From: Paenibacillus solanacearum
GTDB taxonomy: Bacteria > Bacillota > Bacilli > Paenibacillales > NBRC-103111
Direction: 5' to 3'
DNA length: 64,000 nt
Assembly (NCBI RefSeq): GCF_910593845.1
Contig: NZ_CAJVAS010000005.1
Location: 62,001-126,000, forward strand
Position 1 is the first letter of the stretch; each line of letters starts with the position of its first letter. The notes beneath the pieces are model-generated. The model had not been told where the DNA came from. It was given only the letters and a program-made list of their open reading frames with translations, and made no database searches. Below are positions 26,653-35,476 of the stretch, piece by piece. The translations under genes and the position numbers were made by a program.

Positions 26653-27627
26653 TTATACGTCCTGAGCGGCATCGTCATTCTGCGATTGCAGCCGCTCGAT
26701 GCATTGCCGCATATCTTCGGGGAGCGGCGCGGTGAACTCCATCCACGCCTTGCTGACCGGATGCGTCAGCCCCAGAACGCTGGCGTGCAGCGCATGGCGC
26801 GACAGCCCGTAATCGGCCTCCAGATTCGCATCGGACACCGTCTCCCCCGCCACTGTCCGGTACAAGCCGTACAGCTTATCGCCGATGAGCGGGTAGCCGA
26901 GATGCTTCATATGCACGCGAATCTGATGCGTACGCCCGGTCTCCAGCCATAATCGGACCATCGTCGCTGCCGCGAACCGTTGCTCCACCCGGTAGTGCGT
27001 GACGGCGGAATAGCCCGACGGCGTCACGATCCGAATATGTGGCGATTCGGGATCTCGGTCGATCGGCGCATCCACCGTCCCTTCGTCGTCCGGCAAGCGC
27101 CCGTGCACAAGGGCGATGTACTCTTTCTTCAACTGATGGGCTTGCATTTGCTCCGATATTTGCTGATGCACGTACGGATTTTTGGCGACGGCGAGCGCTC
27201 CCGACGTTTCCTGGTCGAGCCGGTGAACCGGGCGGAAGCGGAACGACTCGCCCTTTTGCAGCCAATAATGGACGACGCCGTTGGCGAGCGTTTCCGTATA
27301 GTGCCCGTGCGTCGGATGGACGATCACTCCCGCTTCCTTATTCAGCACAAGCAGCTCTTCATCCTCGTATAGAATGTCAAGCGCCATCGGCTGCGGTAAA
27401 ATGTCGTCCGACGTTTCCATCTCCATCCGTACCGCGATCCGGTCTCCCGCGTGCAGCTTCACATTGATATATTTGCGTTCTCCATTGACGGTAATCCCCT
27501 GCTCGGTCAATTTCAGCCGGGACATCAGCTTTCGGGAAATCATCAGCCTTTTTTGCAAAATCGTCCGCAGCACAAAGCCGTCTTCCTCGTCGGGGACGAT
27601 ATATTCCAGTGGTTTATAGTAGCTCAT
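26653..27627 (-). CDS. RluA-family pseudouridine synthase
   Basis: A 324-residue RNA pseudouridine synthase. An S4-like N-terminal segment (LMSRLKLTEQGITVNG) precedes the catalytic domain with the HRLDQETSGALAVAKN motif containing the catalytic aspartate, then GRTHQIRVHMKHLGYPLIGD. It should modify uridines in rRNA or tRNA; the site cannot be read from sequence. Its ATG overlaps the cobO stop (ATGA), so it rides at the end of the cobalamin transcript, although it has no evident role there. The longer frame to 27810 lies inside cobO and was rejected. Confidence 0.87.
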   Translation of the reverse strand: MSYYKPLEYIVPDEEDGFVLRTILQKRLMISRKLMSRLKLTEQGITVNGERKYINVKLHAGDRIAVRMEMETSDDILPQPMALDILYEDEELLVLNKEAGVIVHPTHGHYTETLANGVVHYWLQKGESFRFRPVHRLDQETSGALAVAKNPYVHQQISEQMQAHQLKKEYIALVHGRLPDDEGTVDAPIDRDPESPHIRIVTPSGYSAVTHYRVEQRFAAATMVRLWLETGRTHQIRVHMKHLGYPLIGDKLYGLYRTVAGETVSDANLEADYGLSRHALHASVLGLTHPVSKAWMEFTAPLPEDMRQCIERLQSQNDDAAQDV

Positions 27628-28193
27628 GACTTGCGGCGGAACACCTCGGCACTGCGCGCATATTCCACGTCGGGAAGCGCTGCGCGATGATTGGCCGTGC
27701 GAGCCACAGTGAAGAACAGATCGGACAGTCGGTTCAAATAACGGCGAACCTGTTCGTTGATCGGCTGTGTGCGGGCGAGCGTGACAACTCTCCGCTCCGC
27801 TCTGCGGCATACGGTCCGGCAGACGTGAAGCGTAGAGGAAGCCAGATTGCCGCCCGGCAATATAAACCGCTTGATGTCGGGTGTCTCGGCATCGTACTTG
27901 TCAATCCAGGTCTCGAGCCGGTCCACCATCTCCGCCGTCACTTTGTACGGCCTGAGCTCCTGCTTCAGCAGCGCCAGATCCGAGCCGCAGTCGAACAGCT
28001 CATGCTGAATTTCGAGCAAGTCCGCCAGCAGATCGGCATCCCGCTCCGTATCCAGAAACCCCATCGCCTGCCCGACAAAACAGTTAAGCTCGTCTACCGT
28101 CCCATACGCCTCCACTCGCACATCGTCTTTATCGACGCGTCCGCCGATGACACCGGTTTGGCCGGCATCGCCCGTTCTCGTATAAATTCTCAT
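27624..28193 (-). CDS. Corrinoid adenosyltransferase, PduO type
   Basis: A 189-residue ATP:cob(I)alamin adenosyltransferase of the PduO/EutT-like trimeric class. YTRTGDAGQTG (the ATP-binding start), VEAYGTVDELN and FILPGG with the CRTVCRRAERR helix are the family landmarks. It forms the Co-C bond of adenosylcobalamin. I chose ATG 28193 (MRIYTR), which lies 9 bases after GGAGG; an ATG at 28199 is too close. It is 207 bases downstream of the cobD-cobQ fusion, with GC-rich inverted repeats in the gap, so co-transcription is likely but not certain. Confidence 0.87.
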   Translation of the reverse strand: MRIYTRTGDAGQTGVIGGRVDKDDVRVEAYGTVDELNCFVGQAMGFLDTERDADLLADLLEIQHELFDCGSDLALLKQELRPYKVTAEMVDRLETWIDKYDAETPDIKRFILPGGNLASSTLHVCRTVCRRAERRVVTLARTQPINEQVRRYLNRLSDLFFTVARTANHRAALPDVEYARSAEVFRRKS

Positions 28194-28400
28194 TGGCATA
28201 TCCCTCCCGATCAATATGGTGCTATCAATAATTGAACTGCCTCCATGCGGCATTCGACGCGGTTGTCCGCGAAGTTTCTTAGAAATCGACTGACACGGTT
28301 CCTACGCGCGTGAACCCCAGGCGCGCGTGTAGGCGCTAAGGCGCGGTCGGTCGAACCCCACTCTGAACGAGTCTCGACCGTTCCATGCCATAGGCCGATT

Positions 28401-31067
28401 CTATTCCTTGATCATGGCATATAACTGCGGCAAATCCAAGTGCGCGCGCACATGATCGGCCAGCCGGTCGAACGCGGCTTCCCGCCGTTCCATGAACCGC
28501 AATTCCGCCGGCAGCGGCTCCAATCCCTTATCCAGCCGGACCCGGTTCAGCCAAGCCCGGCGAAAATCGTCGTTATGCAGGATGCCGTGCAAATACGTGC
28601 CCCACACGCGGCCGTCCTCGGTCGCCGCCCCTTCTTCCTGACGGCTGCCGTCCTCGCGGACGATTTCAAACGGATGACGGACCGGACGTGTAAATTCGGT
28701 CTGACCCATATGAATTTCATAACCGTGCACCGGCATCGCTTCCCCGCCGTACAAGCTCGCCATCGCTTCGGAGCGCACGGTTTGCTTCTCGCGCGCGAAT
28801 TCCGTCTGCGCCGGAAACAGCCCGATCCCGCGCAGCTCCGGCTCGCCGGATTCCACCAGCAGCGGGTCCAGCAGCTTCTCGCCGAGCATCTGGTAGCCTG
28901 CGCAAATGCCCGTGACGAATCCGCCGTCTTCGGCATACTGCGCCAGCTTCCGGTCTAATCCGGCATGGCGAAGATACAGCAGGTCGTCTATCGTGTTTTT
29001 GCTGCCCGGCACAATGACTGCATCCGGCCGGCCGAAATCGCCAGCGCCGGTGACGAACCGCAGCCGCACGTCCGGCTCGAACGATAACGGATCGATATCG
29101 GTGAAATTCGAGATGCGGGGCAAGCGGATAACGGCAATGTCGAGCAGATCCGGCTGCCGCTCCTGCGAAGCGGACATTCTCCCGCTCTCCGCCAATCTGC
29201 GGTCGAGCGATGCGGAATCTTCGTCCTCCAGCCCGAGCTGAGGCAAATAAGGAATGACGCCGAGCACCGGCTTGCCCGTCCGCTCCTCGAGCCAGTCGAT
29301 GCCCGGCTGCAGCAGCGTCACGTCGCCGCGAAACTTGTTAATCACAAATCCTTTCACCCGTGCCCGCTCCTCGGGCGTCAATATATCGAGCGTACCGACC
29401 AGCGAAGCGAACACCCCGCCTCGGTCGATATCGGCGACGAGCAGCACCGGCGCATCCGCCCACCCGGCCAGCCGCATGTTGACGATGTCGCGGTCCTTCA
29501 GATTCACTTCCGCAGGGCTGCCCGCTCCCTCGATTACGACGATGTCATAGCTTTGGCGCAGACGGGCTAGCGACTCCTTGACCACCGCCTCCGCTTCCGG
29601 CAAATACCGTTCCCGATAAGCTCTTGCGTCCAGATCGCGGTACGGCTTGCCGTGAACGACCACCTGCGACACCATATCCTTCTTCGGCTTGAGCAGAATC
29701 GGGTTCATGTCCGTCGTCGCCGCAATCCGGCATGCATCCGCCTGCATCCCCTGCGCCCGGCCGATCTCCTTGCCGTCCGGCGTCACATACGAGTTGAGCG
29801 ACATGTTTTGCGACTTGAACGGAGCCACCCGGTAGCCGTCCTGCAGCAGGATGCGGCATAGAGCGGCCGTCAGCAAGCTTTTTCCGACATCGGATGCCGT
29901 ACCCTGCAGCATCAGCGTCGGCGCTAACGGATGCGCCTCGTCGATCCGCACGCCTGATAATGCGGCCCCCCTGATCGGTTCTCCCGCTCCGGTCAACGCA
30001 GCGATCGATGCTTCCAGGGCGGCAACGAGCTTCTCGTTATGCTCCCTCAGCTTGACCGCGACCCGGACATAGCTGTCGTCCAGCCCTTTGAACAGCGAGG
30101 CGTCGCGGATCAGGATACCGCGTCGGCCCATCTCCGTTTGCAGCGCTTGGGCGTTCAAGCCGAACAGCTTCAGCGACAGCAAGATGAAATTCACTTCGCT
30201 ATCGTACACTTCAAGACCGATCTCGCGCAGTCGGCCGATCAGCCGGTCTTTCTCCTCCGACAGCCAGCGCAGCGTCTGCGCAGCGAACGCGTCTTCCTCG
30301 AGCACCGCCTCCCCGACCCATTGGGCCAGCGCGTTGACGCTCCAATGCACCTTAAACCGCTTCATCGCTTCAATCAGTTCGGGATGCGCGACCGCATAGC
30401 CGAGACGTATGCCGGGAATGGAAAAAAACTTCGTCATCGACCGGATCACGATCAGGCGGCGGCTTTTCGCAGCGGCCGGAATCAGCGTGAGCGATTCCTC
30501 CCTGAGGGAGAAATCGAGAAACGCCTCGTCGACGATCGCCGGAACATCCCCGGCGGCCAGTCGCCGCACGACCGCATCCGGCAGCAGCGTCCCGGTCGGA
30601 TTGTTCGGGTGGCCGAGAAACAATAGATCGCACCGGGCGGCTGCCGCCTCCAGCTCCGCTTCCTGCAGCACAAAACCGTGCTCCGGCCGCAGCGGAATGT
30701 CGATTGCCCGTCCGCCGCTTTTCTCCACCGCTTCCTCATACTCCAAAAACGACGGCCGCGCCAGCCCGGTCACCTGCGGCTGAAGCGCCCGTACAGCCAA
30801 ATCGATCAGCTCGGCCGCTCCGTTGCCGACCAGGATGCACGCCGGGTCAACCCCGTGCTTACGCGCCAGCTTGCGGGTCAGCTCCCGCACCGCCGGATCG
30901 GGATACTGCGCAACCTCGCGCCACCGCTCGCGCATCAGGCGTCCGACCGCTTCCGGCGGGCCGAGCGGATTCATATTCGAGCTGAAGTCGAGGAACTGCT
31001 CCTTCGGCAGACCGAATGTCTCCGCTGCCGTCCATACATCTCCCCCGTGTCCGTACCGTTCCAGCAT
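28401..31067 (-). CDS. Fused threonine-phosphate decarboxylase and cobyric acid synthase
   Basis: An 888-residue two-enzyme protein. Residues about 1-365 are a PLP aminotransferase-fold CobD (L-threonine-O-3-phosphate decarboxylase) with the lysine in RSMTKFFSIPGIRLGYA; the product is the aminopropanol linker. Residues about 385-888 are CobQ, which amidates the corrin side chains: the P-loop-like QGTASDVGKS, the amidotransferase cysteine in GICAGYQMLG and the histidine in GTYLHGI. No frameshift separates the halves; the linker is about 20 residues. ATG 31067 follows AAAGG and GGGAGGGG. It is 27 bases downstream of cobS in the operon. Confidence 0.9.
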   Translation of the reverse strand: MLERYGHGGDVWTAAETFGLPKEQFLDFSSNMNPLGPPEAVGRLMRERWREVAQYPDPAVRELTRKLARKHGVDPACILVGNGAAELIDLAVRALQPQVTGLARPSFLEYEEAVEKSGGRAIDIPLRPEHGFVLQEAELEAAAARCDLLFLGHPNNPTGTLLPDAVVRRLAAGDVPAIVDEAFLDFSLREESLTLIPAAAKSRRLIVIRSMTKFFSIPGIRLGYAVAHPELIEAMKRFKVHWSVNALAQWVGEAVLEEDAFAAQTLRWLSEEKDRLIGRLREIGLEVYDSEVNFILLSLKLFGLNAQALQTEMGRRGILIRDASLFKGLDDSYVRVAVKLREHNEKLVAALEASIAALTGAGEPIRGAALSGVRIDEAHPLAPTLMLQGTASDVGKSLLTAALCRILLQDGYRVAPFKSQNMSLNSYVTPDGKEIGRAQGMQADACRIAATTDMNPILLKPKKDMVSQVVVHGKPYRDLDARAYRERYLPEAEAVVKESLARLRQSYDIVVIEGAGSPAEVNLKDRDIVNMRLAGWADAPVLLVADIDRGGVFASLVGTLDILTPEERARVKGFVINKFRGDVTLLQPGIDWLEERTGKPVLGVIPYLPQLGLEDEDSASLDRRLAESGRMSASQERQPDLLDIAVIRLPRISNFTDIDPLSFEPDVRLRFVTGAGDFGRPDAVIVPGSKNTIDDLLYLRHAGLDRKLAQYAEDGGFVTGICAGYQMLGEKLLDPLLVESGEPELRGIGLFPAQTEFAREKQTVRSEAMASLYGGEAMPVHGYEIHMGQTEFTRPVRHPFEIVREDGSRQEEGAATEDGRVWGTYLHGILHNDDFRRAWLNRVRLDKGLEPLPAELRFMERREAAFDRLADHVRAHLDLPQLYAMIKE

Positions 31068-31094
31068 TTCCTTTCCCCTCCCCCAACGCATTCC

Positions 31095-31916
31095 TTACGA
31101 TAACAACCATAGCATGACCAGCAGCAGCAGTGTTTCAAGCAGTTCGTTCAAGGCGCCGTACGTGTCTCCTGTCAGCCCTCCCAGCTTGCCGCCGATGTAA
31201 CGGGCGATCAGCCAGCCTGCGACAAGCGCAGCCGCTCCGAATATGGCGACAGTGACGAGACCGTGTCCCGACGCAGAAGTAACCGATACCGTAAACCAAG
31301 AAGCCGCTGCGGCCACGACGGATTGAAGCAGCAGCGTATTCCAGCCGATGCCGCGAAACATCCCGCCCATGCCTCCGCCCTGCTCCGCTCTGGCGTAAGG
31401 CCATCGCGATATGGCCGCAACCATGAACCAGCGGCTCCAGATCGTCGCGAGCGGCAGCAGCAGCAGCGCATCCGATGATCCGCCCGCCGGCCCCGATAAC
31501 AGCTCCAGCAGCAGCGACCACTTCAGCAGCAGCACGACGACGCAGGCGATGACGCCCATCGCGCCGACGCGGCTGTCCTTCATAATTTCGAGCATCCGTT
31601 CCCGCGAGCGGTGGCTCAGGATACCGTCCGCCGTATCCATCAGCCCGTCGAGATGCAGCGCCCCGGTCAACGCAATCCAGAAGCCCAGCAGCAGCGAAGC
31701 GGCAGGAAGCGGCGGGACGACGAGCAGGAGCAGTTTACCAGCCGCGGCCAGCAGCCATCCAAGGACGAGGCCGACGACCGGGTAGAACACGACGCTGCGG
31801 CGGAACAAAGCATCGTCATAATGAAGCGTTACCGGCAGCGGCAGCCGGGTCAAAAATTGAAACGCGGCAATAAACGCCGCGCCCCAAGCCTGTATTACAG
31901 CGACAGCAGCGCGCAC
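31095..31916 (-). CDS. cobS: Adenosylcobinamide-GDP ribazoletransferase
   Basis: A 273-residue membrane enzyme that joins adenosylcobinamide-GDP to alpha-ribazole, the last step of cobalamin assembly. It carries the family motif TGALHLDGLMDTADG and about six hydrophobic segments. The N-terminus FQFLTRLPLP is typical. The best start is GTG 31916, preceded by a GGGGGGG run, which overlaps the 3' end of cbiB by 22 bases, so translation is probably coupled. It works with CobU, CobT and CbiB encoded in the same operon. Confidence 0.9.
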   Translation of the reverse strand: MRAAVAVIQAWGAAFIAAFQFLTRLPLPVTLHYDDALFRRSVVFYPVVGLVLGWLLAAAGKLLLLVVPPLPAASLLLGFWIALTGALHLDGLMDTADGILSHRSRERMLEIMKDSRVGAMGVIACVVVLLLKWSLLLELLSGPAGGSSDALLLLPLATIWSRWFMVAAISRWPYARAEQGGGMGGMFRGIGWNTLLLQSVVAAAASWFTVSVTSASGHGLVTVAIFGAAALVAGWLIARYIGGKLGGLTGDTYGALNELLETLLLLVMLWLLS

Positions 31917-32878
31917 AGCAGCAGCCCCCCCGCAACCGTGAAGCTGACCGTATACATCAGCTTCACGGTTCTTCTAATATCTTCCCGCTCGCGCTCCCGC
32001 AGCGGCCAGCCCATCCGCGCCCGTTCGCTGACGCGGCCGTAATACACGTTCACGCCGCCGAGCTCGATGCCGAGCGCGCCGGCCACCGCCGATTCGGGAA
32101 TGCCGCTGTTCGGACTCGGATGCAGCCGGGCGAAGCGCCGGATCGCGCCGAGCGACCGGACTGCATGCAGTCCCGGCGTTACCGCAGCCGCCAGCACAAG
32201 CAGCAGCCCGGTTATTCTGGCCGGGATCCAGTTCAGCACATCGTCCCAGCGCGCGGACGCCCAGCCGAAATCGAGATATCGATCATTCTTGTAACCGACC
32301 ATCGAATCGAGCGTGTTGGACGCGCGGTACAGCATGGCGAGCGGCGCGCCGCCGAGCAGCGCGTAACAAATCGGAGAAATAACGGCGTCGACGATATTTT
32401 CCGCCACCGTTTCGACTGTCGCCCGCGTAATCTCCGGTTCATCGAGACGCGTGGTGTCCCGTCCCACGATATAGCCGACATATTTCCGCGCATCCTCCAG
32501 GCGCTCTTCCTGCAGTGGCGTATAAACCGCCATCGCCGCCTCGCGCAGCCCTTTCACAGCGATGGTCGTGGAAATAAACCAGACGTTCACAGCGTATCCG
32601 AAGTACGGATGAATGGCCGAAGCCGCCCATACCGCAAGCCCGATCACGCCGAATGCTCCGCTGACCGTGACCGCCGCAAGCAGCAGCCCTTTGCAGCGCT
32701 TGACCGCTGCGGAATCTGCTTCCGGGCGCAGCAGAAGCTTCTCCAACGCCCCGATCACCCGGCCGATCCATGTGACCGGATGCGTGTACCAGCGCCAGTT
32801 CGGATCGCCGAGCAGTAAGTCCAATACGATGGCCGCCAGCACCATCCATAGCGTTTCTTGCACCGAAAAAAATAACAA
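31895..32878 (-). CDS. cbiB: Adenosylcobinamide-phosphate synthase
   Basis: A 327-residue membrane enzyme (CbiB in E. coli/Salmonella naming, CobD in Pseudomonas naming) that attaches the aminopropanol linker to adenosylcobyric acid. Family landmarks are LLGDPNWRWYTHPVTWIG, the RDTTRLDEPEITRATVE block and PNSGIPESAVAGALG. The start is TTG 32878, with GGGGGAA about 5 bases upstream; an internal GTG is an alternative. It lies 27 bases after cobU. Its substrate linker comes from the CobD half of the fusion gene downstream. Confidence 0.88.
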   Translation of the reverse strand: MLFFSVQETLWMVLAAIVLDLLLGDPNWRWYTHPVTWIGRVIGALEKLLLRPEADSAAVKRCKGLLLAAVTVSGAFGVIGLAVWAASAIHPYFGYAVNVWFISTTIAVKGLREAAMAVYTPLQEERLEDARKYVGYIVGRDTTRLDEPEITRATVETVAENIVDAVISPICYALLGGAPLAMLYRASNTLDSMVGYKNDRYLDFGWASARWDDVLNWIPARITGLLLVLAAAVTPGLHAVRSLGAIRRFARLHPSPNSGIPESAVAGALGIELGGVNVYYGRVSERARMGWPLREREREDIRRTVKLMYTVSFTVAGGLLLCALLSL

Positions 32879-32905
32879 AGCCGTTCCCCCGAACTGCGAT
32901 CCGAA

Positions 32906-33451
32906 TTATAAACGGAATGCCTGACTTTTCAGCTCTACCGGAATGCCGGCGGTCACAAGAACTAGTTGATCCGCCGTCCGGGCCAGCTTCTGGTTCATGC
33001 GGCCGGACAAATCGCGAAAAATGCGTCCCAGCTTGTATTCCGGGACGAGGCCGTAGCCGACCTCATTGGTCACCAGCACGACCGGACTGCTCATCGAACC
33101 GAAGACGTCCGCCAGCTCATCGATCCGGGACTCGACGAGTCGCTCCGCATCCGGTTCGTGCTCGCAGCGCAGCAGCCAATTCGACAGCCAGAGCGTCAAG
33201 CAATCGACTAGGATGACCGGCGCTGCCGTGGAACGAAGCGTCTCCGCTAATGCGTAAGGCTCCTCCGTCGTGTCCCAATGAAATCCCCGGCTGCGCCGGT
33301 CCGCCTGATGCAGCTCGATACGCGCCTTCATCTCCTCGTCAAACGCTTGCGCTGTAGCGACATATAAACCCCGTTCGCCAAGCTTCGCGGCATAGGCTTC
33401 CGCGAAGCCGCTTTTCCCGCTCCGGGCGCCGCCGGTTACGAGCACTTTCAT
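32906..33451 (-). CDS. cobU: Adenosylcobinamide kinase / guanylyltransferase
   Basis: A 181-residue bifunctional enzyme that phosphorylates adenosylcobinamide and then transfers GMP. It has the P-loop GGARSGKS at residues about 8-15, the conserved VDCLTLWLSNWL block and VLVTNEVGYGLVPEYKLGR. I chose ATG 33451 because GGGAGGGG lies 6 bases upstream; an ATG at 33457 abuts that site. It is separated from cobT by 113 bases with no terminator seen, so the operon probably continues through. Confidence 0.92.
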   Translation of the reverse strand: MKVLVTGGARSGKSGFAEAYAAKLGERGLYVATAQAFDEEMKARIELHQADRRSRGFHWDTTEEPYALAETLRSTAAPVILVDCLTLWLSNWLLRCEHEPDAERLVESRIDELADVFGSMSSPVVLVTNEVGYGLVPEYKLGRIFRDLSGRMNQKLARTADQLVLVTAGIPVELKSQAFRL

Positions 33452-33564
33452 GAACATCCCCTCCCGATTGCGTCGCATTAGAGACCATAGTTACGCGTTC
33501 GATCGCCGTGCTTCGAAGCTATAATGCTATCCAGCAGCAAATGGCCCTCACACTCAACCGCGCT

Positions 33565-34644
33565 TTATCCGTTCGCCGGTGTGCTTGCTCCGGATACGCC
33601 GGCATCGGCGAACGACGCCATTTCTTTCATGATGCGCACGGCCGCCTCGATGAGCGGCAGCGCCAGCACGGCGCCGGTTCCTTCCCCCAGCCGCATATCC
33701 ATATGAAGCATCGGCGTCAGTCCGATCTCCTCCAGCAACATCGCATGGCCCTGCTCCTGCGACAAATGCGAAGCGATCATATACGACGCGCTAAGCGGCG
33801 ACAAGCGGCTGGCGACGAGCGCTGCCGCCGAGGAGATGAATCCGTCGACGACGACGGGAATCCGGCGGCGCGCCGCCCCGAGAATGACACCGACCAGCCC
33901 CGCGATTTCGAGGCCGCCGACTTTGGCCAGCACGTCTAGGGGGTCGGCCGGGTCCGGCCGGTTGACCTCGATGGCGCGGGCAATGACGGCTTGCTTATGC
34001 AGCAGCCGCTTGTCGTCGATGCCCGTTCCGCGCCCTGCGGCGAGCGCCGCATCCTTCCCGCCCAGCACGGCGAGAATCGCCGAGCTCGGCGTCGTATTGC
34101 CGATGCCCATCTCGCCCGTCGCAAGCAGGCCGTAGCCCTGACCGGCGAGCTCTTCAACGAGCCGGACGCCGACCATGACGGCCTCGGCGGCTTCCTCCCG
34201 CGACATCGCCGGCCCCTTAGCCATATTCGCCGTGCCGAAGCGGACTTTGCGCGAGTGCAGCGACGGATGCGACAGCTCCGCATTGACGCCGATATCGACG
34301 CAGATCACGTCCGTTCCCGTCTGACGCGACAGCACGTTAACGGCGGCGCCGCCATTCAGAAAGTTCATCACCATTTGCGGCGTCACTTCGGCCGGGAATG
34401 CGCTGACCCCTTCCTCGCATACGCCGTGGTCGCCGGCCATCACGATCACGGCTTTGCGTCCCAAGTCCGGCTTGATCTCCCTGCGAATGCCGGCAAGCTG
34501 CTTCGCCACGTCCTCCATCCGGCCCAAGCTTCCCGGCGGCTTGGTCAACTGGTCCAAATGGACCGACGCTTCCTCCACTTTCCCCGCATCCAGCGGCTCG
34601 ATCGCTTGAACGGTATCCTTTAATGCCGACTCCCACATAGACAT
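33565..34644 (-). CDS. cobT: Nicotinate-nucleotide-dimethylbenzimidazole phosphoribosyltransferase
   Basis: A 359-residue enzyme that makes alpha-ribazole phosphate for the lower ligand of cobalamin. Conserved blocks are LTKPPGSLGRMEDVA, VMAGDHGVCEEGVSAFP, GEMGIGNTTPSSA and GFISSAAALVA. The start ATG 34644 overlaps the stop of the ABC ATPase gene (TGATG), with GAGAGGGG 7 bases upstream, so uptake and assembly genes are translationally linked. A long upstream extension of the frame lies inside the ATPase gene and was not used. Confidence 0.93.
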   Translation of the reverse strand: MSMWESALKDTVQAIEPLDAGKVEEASVHLDQLTKPPGSLGRMEDVAKQLAGIRREIKPDLGRKAVIVMAGDHGVCEEGVSAFPAEVTPQMVMNFLNGGAAVNVLSRQTGTDVICVDIGVNAELSHPSLHSRKVRFGTANMAKGPAMSREEAAEAVMVGVRLVEELAGQGYGLLATGEMGIGNTTPSSAILAVLGGKDAALAAGRGTGIDDKRLLHKQAVIARAIEVNRPDPADPLDVLAKVGGLEIAGLVGVILGAARRRIPVVVDGFISSAAALVASRLSPLSASYMIASHLSQEQGHAMLLEEIGLTPMLHMDMRLGEGTGAVLALPLIEAAVRIMKEMASFADAGVSGASTPANG

Positions 34645-35432
34645 CAAACGTCCCCTCTCCCCAGTAAAATTTGCGGCGCGCCGTTGTCCGGATGGGCCAT
34701 CACATAAGGGCGCGTGCCGTACACGCGCTCCAGCAGTCCCGCTTCCATCACATCCTCCGGCTTGCCGATGCCAACGATACTCCCGCTCTGCAGCAGCATG
34801 AGCCTGTCGCAATACTGCGCCGCCAGATTCAAATCATGCAGCACGGAGATGACGGTCAACCCGCATTCCTGCTGCCACTTGCGAATCCGGTCCATCATGT
34901 CCACCTGGTACCCGATATCCAGAAAGGTCGTCGGCTCGTCAAGCAGCAGCAGCTTCGGTTCCTGCGCCATCGCCTTCCCGAGCGCCACCCGCTGCCTTTC
35001 CCCGCCGCTCAAGGCGTCTACGGTCCGGCCCTCCATCGGGCGCAGCTTGAGCCAATCCAATATGCGCTCCACCATCTGCTCATCGTCCTCGCCCGGCTCG
35101 CGGCCGAGCCAGTTTTGAAACGGATACCGGCCCATCTCGATCACTTCCCGTACCGTAAAGCCGAGCGGCGGCAGCGCATCCTGATGCAGCACAGCCAGCG
35201 ATTTCGCAAGCGCTTTGCGCTGAATGCGCTGTACCGGCCGGTCGTCCAGATGCACTTCCCCGGCCGTCGGACGCTCTACACCCGAAATCGTATGCAGCAA
35301 TGTCGACTTGCCGCTGCCGTTCGGCCCGAGAATGCAAAACCATTCCCCCCGCTCCACATGGAAGCTGATTTCGCTCAGCACTTCCCGGGCGCCGTACGAT
35401 TTGCTCAGCTGCGTCACTTCGACTTTGACCAT
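34644..35432 (-). CDS. btuD: Corrinoid ABC transporter ATP-binding protein
   Basis: A 262-residue ABC ATPase of the FecE/BtuD class. Walker A is GPNGSGKST, the signature LSGGERQRV, and Walker B LLLLDEPTT. The partner permease is encoded immediately upstream and the binding protein before that. Sequence alone cannot separate B12 from siderophore import, but control by a cobalamin riboswitch and the following cob genes point to corrinoids. Its stop overlaps the cobT start. Confidence 0.88.
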   Translation of the reverse strand: MVKVEVTQLSKSYGAREVLSEISFHVERGEWFCILGPNGSGKSTLLHTISGVERPTAGEVHLDDRPVQRIQRKALAKSLAVLHQDALPPLGFTVREVIEMGRYPFQNWLGREPGEDDEQMVERILDWLKLRPMEGRTVDALSGGERQRVALGKAMAQEPKLLLLDEPTTFLDIGYQVDMMDRIRKWQQECGLTVISVLHDLNLAAQYCDRLMLLQSGSIVGIGKPEDVMEAGLLERVYGTRPYVMAHPDNGAPQILLGRGDV

Positions 35433-35476
35433 AAGCGCTTCCCCTTTCGCATCGTTTCATCCCCGTTCGTCCCGCA

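Noticed and set aside
28260..28385. GC-rich inverted repeats between the cobD-cobQ fusion and cobO as a second riboswitch or terminator
   Set aside because: No T run and none of the conserved cobalamin-aptamer blocks are present.
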